From Chitinophaga barathri (GTDB lineage Bacteria > Bacteroidota > Bacteroidia > Chitinophagales > Chitinophagaceae): a stretch of 64,000 bases of DNA. Positions 1 to 9,263 of the stretch are shown one piece after another. The DNA lies in contig NZ_RMBX01000002.1 of assembly GCF_003807585.1 (NCBI RefSeq), positions 580,975 through 644,974 on the forward strand. The letters run 5' to 3'. A program made the translations under genes and the position numbers. The number at the start of each line of letters is the position of its first letter. Position 1 is the first letter of the stretch. The notes beneath the pieces are model-generated. The model was not told the DNA's origin, ran no database searches, and saw only the letters and a list, made by a program, of their open reading frames with translations.

Positions 1-1473
1 GATGCTTTCGAAATGTTGCAACGCAGCGGGGGAAATACCATCCAGGTGTTTTACGATAGCGTCGGCCAGCGGGTGCTCCGATTCTTTTTCCAGGGCGTAC
101 AGCACACCTGTGTATTGCAGGCGTTCCTGTTCAGTGCTCCATGACTCACCGGTTACGGCCGGTTTTCCTTCGGTGATAGTGCCCGTCTTGTCCAGGATGA
201 GGGCTTGTATGCGGTACGCCTTTTCGAGACTTTCAGCGTCTTTGATCAGGATGCCGTTCTCCGCGCCTTTGCCCATCCCCACCATGATGGCGGTAGGCGT
301 GGCAAGGCCAAGGGCGCAGGGGCAGGCGATCACCAGCACCGTCACCAGCGCCAGCAGGCCCTGCGTAAGCCCGTTTTCCCCTCCCCAGATCATCCAGGCA
401 CCAAAGGCCAGCAGGGCGATGCCGATCACCACCGGTACAAAAATGCCGGCTACTTTGTCCACCAGCTTCTGCACGGGAGCTTTGGAGCCCTGCGCTTCCT
501 GTACTTTCCGGATGATCTGCGCCAGCAGCGTATCGCTACCCACCTGTTTCGCTTTAAAACGGAAACTGCCTTTCTGGTTCAGGGTGCCGGCAAACACATC
601 CACGCCGTTTTCTTTTGCCACCGCCACCGGTTCGCCGGTGATCATACTTTCGTCCACATAAGACCTGCCCTGTATCACGATGCCGTCCACGGGTACCTGT
701 TCGCCGGGTTTCACGAGCAGTACGTCGTTCACCTGCACGTCCGCCATGGGTACTACCTCTTCCGTGCCATTCCCGTTGATGCGCGTAACCGTATTGGGTT
801 GCAGGCCCATCAGTTTTTTAATGGCGGAGGAAGTGGAGGCTTTAGCTCTTTCTTCCAGCAGTTTGCCCAGTAAAATAAAGGCTATCACCACTGCGGCCGC
901 CTCAAAGTATACATGAGCGTGCAGGCCGCGCCTGTGCCAGAATTCAGGGTTTAACGTGTTGAATACGCTGAAGATATAGGCGATGCTGGTGCTCAGGGCA
1001 ACCAACGTGTCCATGTTCGCTTTGCCAAAACGGGCCTGTTTCCATGCGTTGATAAAAAACTGGCGGCCCAGCACCAGCACTACCGGCGTGGAAAGCGCCC
1101 ACATGATGTAATTGGCATAAGGCATATCCATCCAGAACATGCCGATGATCACCAGCGGGATGGAAAAGACCACGGCCCAGAGCGTCTTTTGTTTCAGGGA
1201 ACGGTAATGGGCGCGCTGGTGGTCTTCCAGGCTTTCGGCCATGTTATCGGTGAGCAGGTCGTAACCTACGGACTGGATGGCTTTTTTCCATTCGGCGGGA
1301 TTGGCGGCGGAAGGGGTATATTCCACCAGGGCGGAGCTATTGGCAAAATTCACGGCCACGGACAGGATGCCGGGCTGCGCTGCCAGCATGCTCTCCACGG
1401 AGCCGGCACAGGCGGCACAGCTCATACCTGTGACCGGAAAATTCTGTTTAACCGTTTGTTCCTTTGTATCCAT
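1..1473 (-). CDS. copA: Copper-translocating P1B-type ATPase, 3' end outside window
   Basis: Inner-membrane ATP-driven exporter of cytosolic Cu(I). 491 codons are visible from an ATG at 1473; the frame stays open to base 1, so the rest of the P domain, including the GDGxND hinge, is missing. Visible in order: an N-terminal heavy-metal-associated domain with Cys19/Cys22 (GMSCAAC), membrane helices, the actuator TGE motif near residue 278, the CPC metal site near 384-386, the phosphorylation motif DKTGT near 428-432 and the HP motif of the N domain (ESEHPLAD). CPC plus a CxxC metal-binding domain points to Cu(I) rather than Zn/Cd specificity. Only one metal-binding domain is present. It lies downstream of the antiporter gene on the same strand across a 135-nt gap that holds a probable promoter of its own, so co-transcription is not certain. 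Confidence 0.93.
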   Translation of the reverse strand, partial: MDTKEQTVKQNFPVTGMSCAACAGSVESMLAAQPGILSVAVNFANSSALVEYTPSAANPAEWKKAIQSVGYDLLTDNMAESLEDHQRAHYRSLKQKTLWAVVFSIPLVIIGMFWMDMPYANYIMWALSTPVVLVLGRQFFINAWKQARFGKANMDTLVALSTSIAYIFSVFNTLNPEFWHRRGLHAHVYFEAAAVVIAFILLGKLLEERAKASTSSAIKKLMGLQPNTVTRINGNGTEEVVPMADVQVNDVLLVKPGEQVPVDGIVIQGRSYVDESMITGEPVAVAKENGVDVFAGTLNQKGSFRFKAKQVGSDTLLAQIIRKVQEAQGSKAPVQKLVDKVAGIFVPVVIGIALLAFGAWMIWGGENGLTQGLLALVTVLVIACPCALGLATPTAIMVGMGKGAENGILIKDAESLEKAYRIQALILDKTGTITEGKPAVTGESWSTEQERLQYTGVLYALEKESEHPLADAIVKHLDGISPAALQHFESI

Positions 1474-1496
1474 CTTTTTGTTTCTTTTTGATGATA

Positions 1497-1528
1497 CAAA
1501 GGTCCGCCGGAACGGCCCCGCGGCCGTT
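1497..1528 (-). promoter_or_regulatory. Candidate copA promoter with upstream inverted repeat
   Basis: Read on the minus strand, GACCTTTG (1497-1504) is one base from the Bacteroidota -7 box TAnnTTTG and lies 23 nt before the copA ATG. Just upstream is a perfect inverted repeat AACGGCC-ccgc-GGCCGTT (1511-1528), which could be an operator or a hairpin ending antiporter transcripts. No -33 TTTG was found at the expected spacing. It does not look like a CueR site. Confidence 0.3.
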
Positions 1529-1560
1529 ATACAATTAGGGGAAAGATTTACATGATTTTC

Positions 1561-1583
1561 TTCCCGGCGTTTCCAGCCGGGAA
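1561..1583 (-). terminator. Short hairpin downstream of the antiporter gene
   Basis: TTCCCGGC-gtttcca-GCCGGGAA gives an 8-bp perfect stem 26 nt past the antiporter stop codon. There is no T tract on either strand, so a terminator role is only suggested by position. Confidence 0.3.
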
Positions 1584-1608
1584 AGACGGGGGCAGACAGA
1601 AAGGTCAG

Positions 1609-3858
1609 CTATACCGTCTTCTTAGGCGCCTCGCCTTTGGCCCTGAACAGGGCGGCCGTGCGCCTGGGGTTGCCTACCACCCAAACCACATCGCCGTCTT
1701 CCAGCTGCATGTCCGATATGGGGTTCAGGATACGTTCCTCCCCCCGTTCGATGCCCACCACCATACTGTGCGCCAGCTCGCGGATACCGCTCTGGCGGAT
1801 GGTTTTGCCAAACACCTGGCTGCCGGGCTGCACTTCGTAACGGCGCAGTTCCACTTCGGAGCGGGCCTGCTTCAGCGCGGGCACATGATATTCGATATAG
1901 TTGCGGAAAGCGGTGATCTGGTCGTCCGTACCGATGACCTGCAAACGGTCTCCGGGATAGAGCCTTTCGGATTTGGGCGGGATGGGTATCAGCCTTTCTC
2001 CTCTTTCTATCAGCGCGATATTAACGCCGTATTTCTCACGCAGGCCAAGCTCTTCAAGGGTTTTGCCCACACCATCCCAGTCCGCGTGCACGTTGAAGGA
2101 AGCAAGGTGAGCGTCCCAGGGCGCCAGTACGGGTTCTTTTTTCTTTTGCGCTTCGGCGGCGGCTTCGCGGGCATTGAAGTTGGAGAAAAAGCGGGCTTCC
2201 AGCCGGTCGTAAAACACCTGGATCTTCCGGGAGAATATGATCAGTACGGCCACGATGGCCAGGGTAACGGTAAAGGCTACACCGAATGAAAAGAACCGGC
2301 CCACCATAAACCCGATCAGGAACACGGAGAGAGTGATGCGCGCAATACGCAGCAGCGCCAGGGGGCCTTTGTATTTGTTTTGCGCCCGCAGGTTCGAGTA
2401 CGCCTTTCCCTGCACCTGCCTTACTGCCAGCGCCCAGAGGAAGGGCGCCATGGCGAGAAAGGTGACTGCGGCAGTCACGATCTTACCGGATTTCACTCCT
2501 ACGAGGTCATTGGCTTTGGGTAGAATGTAAATGGAGCTCAGCAATCCGATAGCCAGGAGGATCACGGAACAAACGACCGTATTGGTGAGATAGCCTTTCA
2601 GCACCACCTGCCAGTCCGAGGCCTGGGAGATGGTCTGGGCGCCGCTGCTGTAACGGGCCAGCGACGTTTTCCATTTTTCAGGGAGGCGTTTGTCCAGCCA
2701 GTTGTAAAACGGCTCCGCCACTTTGATCATATAGGGCGTGGTGAAGGTCGTAACAGCTGAAACGGCCACCGCAATGGGATACAGGAAATCGCTGGTCACT
2801 TTGAGCGTGAGCCCCAGCGTGGCGATGATAAACGAAAACTCCCCGATCTGCGCAAGGCTCATACCGGCCTGTACAGAAGATTTCAGCGGCTGACCGGACA
2901 ATACCGCGCCCAGCGTGGTACTCAGCGTTTTACCCACCAGCGTGATCACCGTGATCAGGATCACCGGGCCCAGGTACCGTTGCAACATTTCCGGGTCTAT
3001 CAGCATACCTACCGATACAAAAAATATAGCGCCGAAAAGGTCTTTCACAGATTTTACAAGGTGCTCGATCTTCTCCGCCTGCGTGGTCTCAGCCAGGATG
3101 GACCCCATGATAAAGGCGCCCAGCGCCGCGGAAAAACCCACCTGCGTGGCCAGCACCACCATCAGCAGGCACAAAGCGATGGAAGTCACCAGCAGGGTTT
3201 CTTCGCTCATCAGCTTTTTTGTTTTCTTCAGCAGGGTGGGTATAAAAAATATGCCGCCAATGAACCAGAGGATCAGGAAAAACACCAGTTTCACTACGGA
3301 GATCAGCATTTCCTGCCCGGCAAACTGCTGGCTCACCGCCAGGGTGGACAGCAACACCAGCAGCACGATCGCTATCAGGTCTTCCACTACCAGGATGCCA
3401 AACACGAGCCCGGCAAACTTCTGCCCTTTCACCCCCAATTCCTCGAACGCCCTGATAATGATGGTGGTAGAAGATATAGACAACACGCCGCCAAGGAAAA
3501 TACTGTCCATTGCATTCCAGCCCAGCAGCATCCCGGTGGCGTAACCCAAACCCAGCATCACCACCACTTCCACAAAGGCCGTGATGGACGCGGAACCGCC
3601 TACCTTCATGAGTTTTTTGAAGCTGAATTCAAGCCCAAGGCTGAACAGGAGGAAGATCACCCCTATTTCCGACCAGATCAGGATATTATCCTTTTCCTGT
3701 ACGGTGGGGAACAAATCGAAGTATGGGCCTACCAGGATGCCGGCAATGATATAGCCGAGCACCAATGGCTGCTTCAGTTTTTTAAAGATCAGCGTAGTAA
3801 CTGCCGCCGCCCCCAGGATGAGGGCGAGGTCCATAATAAGATTTGGTAAATGAATCAT
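1609..3858 (-). CDS. CPA2-family cation:proton antiporter with two RCK_C domains
   Basis: 749-residue KefB/KefC/GerN-like antiporter exchanging K+ or Na+ for H+ across the inner membrane. Residues about 1-400 are a run of hydrophobic helices with the family signatures LGYIIAGILVGP and LFSLGLEFSFKKL near the N-terminus and GAFIMGSILAET in the ion-path region. Two to four more hydrophobic segments follow (about 420-560). The C-terminus carries two TrkA_C-like (RCK_C) domains, about 590-665 (ending in the GDRLQVIGTDDQI stretch) and 670-740 (ending DGDVVWVVGN). The Rossmann TrkA_N domain usual in KefB/KefC is absent, so NAD(H)/glutathione gating is unlikely; ligand binding to the RCK_C domains is an inference. 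ATG start at 3858. Ion specificity cannot be read from the sequence. Confidence 0.88.
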   Translation of the reverse strand: MIHLPNLIMDLALILGAAAVTTLIFKKLKQPLVLGYIIAGILVGPYFDLFPTVQEKDNILIWSEIGVIFLLFSLGLEFSFKKLMKVGGSASITAFVEVVVMLGLGYATGMLLGWNAMDSIFLGGVLSISSTTIIIRAFEELGVKGQKFAGLVFGILVVEDLIAIVLLVLLSTLAVSQQFAGQEMLISVVKLVFFLILWFIGGIFFIPTLLKKTKKLMSEETLLVTSIALCLLMVVLATQVGFSAALGAFIMGSILAETTQAEKIEHLVKSVKDLFGAIFFVSVGMLIDPEMLQRYLGPVILITVITLVGKTLSTTLGAVLSGQPLKSSVQAGMSLAQIGEFSFIIATLGLTLKVTSDFLYPIAVAVSAVTTFTTPYMIKVAEPFYNWLDKRLPEKWKTSLARYSSGAQTISQASDWQVVLKGYLTNTVVCSVILLAIGLLSSIYILPKANDLVGVKSGKIVTAAVTFLAMAPFLWALAVRQVQGKAYSNLRAQNKYKGPLALLRIARITLSVFLIGFMVGRFFSFGVAFTVTLAIVAVLIIFSRKIQVFYDRLEARFFSNFNAREAAAEAQKKKEPVLAPWDAHLASFNVHADWDGVGKTLEELGLREKYGVNIALIERGERLIPIPPKSERLYPGDRLQVIGTDDQITAFRNYIEYHVPALKQARSEVELRRYEVQPGSQVFGKTIRQSGIRELAHSMVVGIERGEERILNPISDMQLEDGDVVWVVGNPRRTAALFRAKGEAPKKTV

Positions 3859-3930
3859 ACTCCCTGTCGTTTTCGTTATCTATTCTGGCTAAAATAACAA
3901 AAAAAACCGGGAGAGGAGGTTAATACAGAA

Positions 3931-3962
3931 CAAGGAATGCAGCACGGTGGCTGCATTCCTTG
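3931..3962 (-). terminator. Terminator hairpin of the GH88 (kdu operon) transcript
   Basis: Perfect 12-bp inverted repeat CAAGGAATGCAG-N8-CTGCATTCCTTG lying 42 nt past the GH88 stop codon. On the minus strand it is followed by a moderately T-rich stretch (TTCTGTATT). It separates the uronate genes from the antiporter gene. Confidence 0.6.
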
Positions 3963-4003
3963 TCAATAAAGGTCAAATCCTCTATATTAAAATCCTATTA
4001 AAA

Positions 4004-5191
4004 TTATTTGCCCGCCCATTGTTTGTATCGGAGCAATGCTTCGAGGAAATAATAATCAGCGTAAGACAAAGGCACGTCTATCTCGGATTTGCCGGGCATG
4101 GAACCCGTGCTGTGCATCAGAATGAAGTTGTTGTTCTCCCCTTCTTTTGCACGGTAAGCCGGGCCCGCGAGGCTCGCCAGCGCGTCCGCTCCCGCATTCC
4201 AGTAACGTTTGCTTTCGGCTTTGCCCGTATACCGGCTCAGTTCCAGCAGGGCGGAGCTCATCACGGCAGCGGCGGAGGCATCACGGATGGCGTTCGGGAT
4301 CTCCGGTGCATCGTAGTCGTAATACGGCACCAGATCCTTGGGCATACGCGGATGGTTCAGCATGTAGTCTGCAATATGGCGTGCCTGGTCCAGGTACTTT
4401 TTGTCTTTTGTTTCACGGTACATCATGGTGTAGCCATAGAGGCCCCAGGCCTGGCCGCGGCTCCATGCGGAGGCGTCTGAGTGGCCCTGGTGGGTCTTTT
4501 TGGCGAATACCTGGCCGGTAATAGTATCGTAATCAATTACATGGTAGGAACTGTAATCGTCGCGGAAGTGATTTTTCATGGTGGTGTTCGCATGGTTCAC
4601 CGCGATCTTGTAGAAAGTGCTGTCCCCGCTGTTTTTGGTGGCCCAGCACAGCATTTCCAGGTTCATCATATTGTCTATGATCACGGGGCACTTCCAGCCG
4701 GTGTGGTCCCAGCTGCGGATGGCGCCGATGGTAGGCTTGTACCGCTGGATAAGGGAGCGGGAGCTGGTCATCAGGATATCTTTATCCGCCTGGTTGCCTT
4801 CCAGCCTCAGTTCGTTGCCAAAGCTGCAATACATCAGGAACCCGAGGTCATGCGTGTTCGTACGGTACTGGTCCGGCAGCAGGTATTGCTGGCGTTTGAG
4901 GGCTTCCTGTTTGAAGGCCGGGTCTTTGGTGAACTCGTAAAGATACCAGCAGCTGCCGGGATAAAAACCCCCGGTCCACCAGTTGAACTTTGCGGTCATC
5001 AGGCTGCCGTCTTTGTTCGTAGAGCGGGGAAAGAGGGAATCGGGCAGGCTCTGCATCATGTGTTTGTACTGTTTTGCAGAGAACCGGAGGCTTTCGTCCG
5101 CCAGCCCCTTCATCTGTTTTACGGACAACTTCGTCTGCGCCTGCGCCTGGATGGCCCCGCAGGCGAGTAATAAAAAGACAATCTTTTTCAT
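4004..5191 (-). CDS. Glycoside hydrolase family 88, unsaturated glucuronyl hydrolase
   Basis: 395-residue secreted or periplasmic enzyme that hydrolyses the 4,5-unsaturated uronic acid left at the non-reducing end of oligosaccharides by polysaccharide lyases. The start MKKIVFLLLACGAIQAQAQ (ATG 5191) gives a clean signal peptide; a longer frame to 5287 opens with TTG and overlaps lacI, so it is rejected. GH88 (alpha/alpha)6-barrel motifs are seen: HDLGF and VIIDNMMNLE carry the two catalytic aspartates of this family, and SRGQAWGLYGY and the late RDASAAAVMSSALLEL helix are also typical. It is the last gene of the kduI-GH105-kduD-lacI-GH88 series, 52 nt after lacI. Substrate class (glucuronidic versus galacturonidic) is not resolved; the neighbouring kdu/uxa genes fit either. 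Confidence 0.88.
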   Translation of the reverse strand: MKKIVFLLLACGAIQAQAQTKLSVKQMKGLADESLRFSAKQYKHMMQSLPDSLFPRSTNKDGSLMTAKFNWWTGGFYPGSCWYLYEFTKDPAFKQEALKRQQYLLPDQYRTNTHDLGFLMYCSFGNELRLEGNQADKDILMTSSRSLIQRYKPTIGAIRSWDHTGWKCPVIIDNMMNLEMLCWATKNSGDSTFYKIAVNHANTTMKNHFRDDYSSYHVIDYDTITGQVFAKKTHQGHSDASAWSRGQAWGLYGYTMMYRETKDKKYLDQARHIADYMLNHPRMPKDLVPYYDYDAPEIPNAIRDASAAAVMSSALLELSRYTGKAESKRYWNAGADALASLAGPAYRAKEGENNNFILMHSTGSMPGKSEIDVPLSYADYYFLEALLRYKQWAGK

Positions 5192-5243
5192 AAAGTGGAT
5201 CATTTTTTCTGTTGGGAAGCTCCCGCGGAGCTTCGCTTGCCGG

Positions 5244-6290
5244 TTACTTTTTCTTTTTGGAAGCCCCGGCCGAGCTTTCCCTTGCAATTAACTGGATAGG
5301 CACGATCTCCTGTGAGTGCCTGTATGCGGGCGGATGTTTCGCCTGTATGAGGTCCATCAGCGCCGCTACGATCCTTTCGCCCATGGTGGCGGGGTACTGG
5401 TCTACGGAGGTGATGGCCGGTGTTACGATCTCCGTGCGGGGATCGTTTGAATACCCCACGATCTTACATTCCTCGGGTACATTGATACCGTTTTTGCGGC
5501 AGTACTCCAGCAGGGTGATGGCCGTGGTGTCGTTCGTGGCAAAGATCCCGTCGGGAATGGGTTTCTGGGAGAATATCTTCTCGGCCGTGGCCCATGCGTT
5601 CTCACGGGTAAGCTCATGGAAAAACACGCGCGGCTTTTTGAAAGGCTGTTTGTATTTCTGTAATGCTTCCTTGTAGCCTGCCAGCCTTTCCTTGTAGAGG
5701 TTGCAGGTGAGAGGGCCGGAAATGTGCACGATGTCTTTGCAGCCCTGTTCTATCAGGTGTTCCGTGGCCAGGAAGCCACCCAGGAAATCGTCCCCTTTGA
5801 TCACTTTTACGTTGTAGTCCTTGGTGGGTACGCGGTCGAAGAAAACGAGGGGGATGTTCTGCTGTTTGAATATGTCGAAGTGAGAAAAATCTGTGGTGTA
5901 CAACGTGGCTGAAACGGCCAGTCCGTCCACCCGCGCGGAATACAGGGTATTGGCCAGGGCTATTTCCTGTTCAAGGGAGTCGTTGCTCTGGCAGATGATG
6001 AGGTTATACCCGTATTCCATCAGTTTGTTCTGGATGATGGTGCTGATGGTGGCGGGGTAAAACATGGATATACGCGGAACGATGAGGCCGATGGTTTTGC
6101 TTTTGTTGTTGCGTAAACCTGCGGCCATGGCGTTCGGGCGATAACCCAGCTTGCGGGCCATCTTTTTTACCCTGTCTTTTGTTTTGGCGCTGATGTTAGG
6201 GTGGTCATTCAGGGCGCGGGATACTGTAGACACGGAGAGGTTCAGCTCTTCCGCGATATCTACGATCGTTTTCTCGGAACGTACAGACAT
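5244..6290 (-). CDS. LacI-family transcriptional regulator of uronate genes
   Basis: 348 residues. The N-terminal helix-turn-helix (about 8-30: IVDIAEELNLSVSTVSRAL) and hinge (LGYRPNAMAAGLR) are canonical LacI features, followed by a periplasmic-binding-like sugar domain (SKTIGLIVPRI, FDRVP, HISGP, IFATNDTTAI). It lies 14 nt after kduD in the kdu operon, so it is probably autoregulated. The two palindromes GCAAACGTTTGC at kduI and exuT have the central CG and length typical of LacI-family operators and are the natural targets. The inducer is probably KDG or an upstream intermediate, by analogy with KdgR/UxuR-type regulators; this is inference. No separate promoter is evident. Confidence 0.9.
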   Translation of the reverse strand: MSVRSEKTIVDIAEELNLSVSTVSRALNDHPNISAKTKDRVKKMARKLGYRPNAMAAGLRNNKSKTIGLIVPRISMFYPATISTIIQNKLMEYGYNLIICQSNDSLEQEIALANTLYSARVDGLAVSATLYTTDFSHFDIFKQQNIPLVFFDRVPTKDYNVKVIKGDDFLGGFLATEHLIEQGCKDIVHISGPLTCNLYKERLAGYKEALQKYKQPFKKPRVFFHELTRENAWATAEKIFSQKPIPDGIFATNDTTAITLLEYCRKNGINVPEECKIVGYSNDPRTEIVTPAITSVDQYPATMGERIVAALMDLIQAKHPPAYRHSQEIVPIQLIARESSAGASKKKK

Positions 6291-6304
6291 ATTGGTTAAT
6301 TGAT

Positions 6305-7075
6305 TTACCTGCCCATCCAGCCGCCGTCCACCGTCATCACGGTGCCGTGCATATAACTGGATGCGTCAGAGGCCAGAAATACAACCGGTCCTGTAAAATC
6401 TTCCGGCTCGCCCCAGCGTGAAGCGGGAATGCGCTCCAGGATGCTCTGGCTGCGCTTTTCGTCCGCCCGTAAAGCTGCCGTGTTATCCGTGGAAATATAA
6501 CCCGGCGCTATGGCATTCACGTTCACCCCGCGGGAAGCCCATTCGTTGGCAAATGCTTTGGTAAGCTGCCCCACCGCGCCTTTGCTGGCTGCATAGCCCG
6601 GCACGTTGATGCCGCCCTGGAAGGTGAGCAATGATGCCGTGAATATCACTTTGCCGCTGCCTCTCTCCAGCATGCCTTTCCCGATCTCGCGGGTGAGGAT
6701 GAACTGGGCCGTCTGGTTGATCGCAATCACTTCGTCCCAGTATTCGTCCGGGTGCTCGGCGGCGGGTTTGCGCATAATGGTGCCTGCATTGTTCACTAAA
6801 ATGTCAATCACCGGAAAATCCTTCCGGACCGTAGCAATAAAAGTATGCAATGCTTCGCGCTTCCCAAAATCACATTGGTAGGCTTTGAATTGGCGGCCCG
6901 TGGCCAGCACTGCTTTTTCCACGTCGCTGCCGGTCAGCTCCAGGGAGGCGGATACGCCGATGATGTCCGCTCCGGCCTCTGCCAGGGCCACTGCCATGGC
7001 TTTGCCAATACCTCTTTTACATCCGGTGACCAGTGCGGTTTTGCCTTTCAGGCTGAAAAGATCGAGTACGCTCAT
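6305..7075 (-). CDS. kduD: 2-dehydro-3-deoxy-D-gluconate 5-dehydrogenase (DKII reductase)
   Basis: 256-residue classical short-chain dehydrogenase/reductase that reduces 2,5-diketo-3-deoxygluconate (DKII) to KDG with NAD(P)H in the cytosol. The opening FSLKGKTALVTGCKRGIGKAMA holds the TGxxxGIG nucleotide-binding motif; NNAG (about 92-95), the catalytic Ser of FTASLL and the YxxxK motif (YAASKG) follow, and the C-terminus matches KduD (YMHGTVMTVDGGWMGR). Length is that of the family. Located 16 nt downstream of the GH105 gene and 14 nt upstream of lacI, next to kduI, which supports the KduD call over a generic SDR. Confidence 0.92.
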   Translation of the reverse strand: MSVLDLFSLKGKTALVTGCKRGIGKAMAVALAEAGADIIGVSASLELTGSDVEKAVLATGRQFKAYQCDFGKREALHTFIATVRKDFPVIDILVNNAGTIMRKPAAEHPDEYWDEVIAINQTAQFILTREIGKGMLERGSGKVIFTASLLTFQGGINVPGYAASKGAVGQLTKAFANEWASRGVNVNAIAPGYISTDNTAALRADEKRSQSILERIPASRWGEPEDFTGPVVFLASDASSYMHGTVMTVDGGWMGR

Positions 7076-7091
7076 TGTGCGGGATTATTTT

Positions 7092-9263
7092 TTACTTGTA
7101 AATTTTAACCCTCACAGGCTTTTGCAGGCGTATTGCCTGCTGCCGGAGATAAACGAACCATTGGTCCGCGCCGGTAATAACGCCGGCTTTATCCCAGGCC
7201 CCGCCTGTGTAGTAAGTTACAGATTTGTTTTTATCCGTTGCGGAAACGGTCAGGATATGACCTTTCTCCACTTTCATTTCCTTTACCGGGTTCAGTATCA
7301 CACAGCCGATGCCGGTAGTGCCGTCCTCACCATGGCGGGGCTCCCAGTAACCCATTACGCCTGTGCCTTCTTCCAGCAGGATGGTGCCGGCTTCTTTACG
7401 TTTGCTGATACCAATAGCCACCGGCAGGCTGTCCGTATACCTGATCTCCATTTTGCTCAGCTGTGCATGCGCGTCTATGGATACGGTTTTGGTTACGTTC
7501 ACCTGCTTCCCGTTCGCGTTCCAGGGCTCATACCCCAGTTCGAAAGTGGTGCGCAGCGCGCCGCTGTCTATGATCCGCTGCCGGGTATAGTTCCTTGAAT
7601 GCCAGATACTGTCGGACACATACGGTGCAATGCCGCCTGCGCCCAGCATCAGGCCCACATGATAATAATCCAGGCCGTCGCCGTCGTCTTTATGATAATT
7701 GGTGCGTTTGTACCACTTGTTGATCACGAGGTTGTCGGTCTTTTTATTCCAGAAGTCAACACCATAGGCCATTTCCTTAGGTGTCGCCTCCAGCGCTTTG
7801 CCATACATCCTGAAAGCCACGCGGTCGTTTTCCCAGGCAAAGTCATCCTTTCTTTCAGGCACATAACGGCCATATGTTCTTTTCACTGCCGGCTCCGGCA
7901 GGCCTTCCTCGAAGGTTGCCATTACTTTGGCGCCCGCCACCATCGGTGCGTCTACCAATATCTTTACGGGTTCTTTGGCGCCTTCATATATCAACTGGTA
8001 GGGATATTCCTGCCCGGTGATGGTATTGGTAATCTTAAAAGGTCCTCTGCGCAAGGGTTTCCACTTGTCTGCCACCTCTTTGTAGTCCAGTTCTATGAGC
8101 CCGGCGGGAGCGCCCGCGGGATTATACAGCTCGACGGTAATGGGCCATACCTGTTCTTTCAGGCTGAGCTTCACCAACTCCGAACCGGCCAGCAGGTAAG
8201 CGCCTACGCCGTATACTTCGGTATCGTCCGCCGTGGCCTTGCCTGGCGCCGCCGCGATCATCTGCACAAAACCCAGCTTGCCATTTGGCTGCACGCAGGA
8301 TTGAAGGGCCGCCCAGCCTTTTACGAGCACGGGGCGGTAAGTTTCTTTTTCCAGCAAACCATTGTTGATCCCCCAGGTGATGGCGTACAGAAAAAACGCT
8401 GTGCCGCTGGTTTCTTTCGCGGGATAACTGTCCTGGTCCAGCAAAGCCGCATGCCAGGTGCCATCCGCGTTTTGCAGGGAAGCCACCTTCGCGGCCATTT
8501 CTTTGAACTGTTTTTCGAAAGCGGCGCGCATGGGGTCGCCCGGTTTGATATTATTCATCATCCGCACCAGGCCGCCCATTACCCAGCCATTGCCACGGCT
8601 CCAGAATACGGGTTGCCCGTTCTTTTCCTTCTGATCAAAGTAACGGCCGTCGCGGAAGTAAAGTTTATGCTCTTTGCTGTAAAGGAAATCCGATGTTTTC
8701 CACCAAAGTTTTACCGCAGTTTGCAGGTACTTCGGGTCGCCGGTAACGGTGGAGAGATAAGCCATAGCGGGCGGCCCCATAAAGAGTGCGTCGCACCAGG
8801 CCCATTCGCGGTTATGGATATTGTCTTTCCATTCCAGGCTGGCGGTATGTGGCTCCGCTACAATGCTGTCCGCCAGCGTGCGCCAGCGGCTGATCATGTA
8901 ATCGTTGCCATACACGCTGTAGAGTTGCGAATACGTTTGCCCCACGCAATAATCATCCGCATGATAGCGGCGGCGGCCGGCATCCCAGTTATTCTCATTC
9001 CCGATATTGACCAGGTGCTGAAAATATTGCTGTTCGTTCGCCAGTTCCGCAAACGCATATACGCCCGCATACAGCGCCCCGTTGGTCCAGTCGGTCTTGG
9101 CATGGTCCCATCCTTCCCTTTCGAGGTGGCGGAACTGCCAGCTGACTACCCTTTTCATGGAAGCCATGATGGAGTCTGGAAGAAGACGTTCCTGGGCGCC
9201 GGCGGAAAACGCCATGCCCAGCGATATGCAGTAGCATATGCACCATTGAGTGAATTTCTTCAT
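7092..9263 (-). CDS. GH105 unsaturated rhamnogalacturonyl hydrolase fused to DUF4861
   Basis: 723-residue secreted protein, signal peptide ending SAGAQ. Residues about 25-370 form a GH105/GH88-type alpha/alpha barrel: TDWTNGALYAGVYAF, the DDYCVGQTY motif and WAWCDALFMGPPAMAYL carry the aspartates expected in YteR-like hydrolases, followed by WSRGNGWVMGGLVRMM. Residues about 380-720 resemble DUF4861, a beta-sandwich-like domain of unknown function found in pectin loci. The enzyme would release 4-deoxy-unsaturated galacturonate from lyase products, feeding KduI. It is separated from kduI by 162 nt of GC-rich DNA containing a repeated TGGCGGGGGC motif (about 9325 and 9410), and is 16 nt from kduD. 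The role of the fused domain is unknown. Confidence 0.87.
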   Translation of the reverse strand: MKKFTQWCICYCISLGMAFSAGAQERLLPDSIMASMKRVVSWQFRHLEREGWDHAKTDWTNGALYAGVYAFAELANEQQYFQHLVNIGNENNWDAGRRRYHADDYCVGQTYSQLYSVYGNDYMISRWRTLADSIVAEPHTASLEWKDNIHNREWAWCDALFMGPPAMAYLSTVTGDPKYLQTAVKLWWKTSDFLYSKEHKLYFRDGRYFDQKEKNGQPVFWSRGNGWVMGGLVRMMNNIKPGDPMRAAFEKQFKEMAAKVASLQNADGTWHAALLDQDSYPAKETSGTAFFLYAITWGINNGLLEKETYRPVLVKGWAALQSCVQPNGKLGFVQMIAAAPGKATADDTEVYGVGAYLLAGSELVKLSLKEQVWPITVELYNPAGAPAGLIELDYKEVADKWKPLRRGPFKITNTITGQEYPYQLIYEGAKEPVKILVDAPMVAGAKVMATFEEGLPEPAVKRTYGRYVPERKDDFAWENDRVAFRMYGKALEATPKEMAYGVDFWNKKTDNLVINKWYKRTNYHKDDGDGLDYYHVGLMLGAGGIAPYVSDSIWHSRNYTRQRIIDSGALRTTFELGYEPWNANGKQVNVTKTVSIDAHAQLSKMEIRYTDSLPVAIGISKRKEAGTILLEEGTGVMGYWEPRHGEDGTTGIGCVILNPVKEMKVEKGHILTVSATDKNKSVTYYTGGAWDKAGVITGADQWFVYLRQQAIRLQKPVRVKIYK

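Noticed and set aside
2..661. Long plus-strand open frame over the first 0.7 kb
   Set aside because: It is antisense to a frame with complete P-type ATPase motifs (TGE, CPC, DKTGT) and has the low-complexity composition of a shadow frame.
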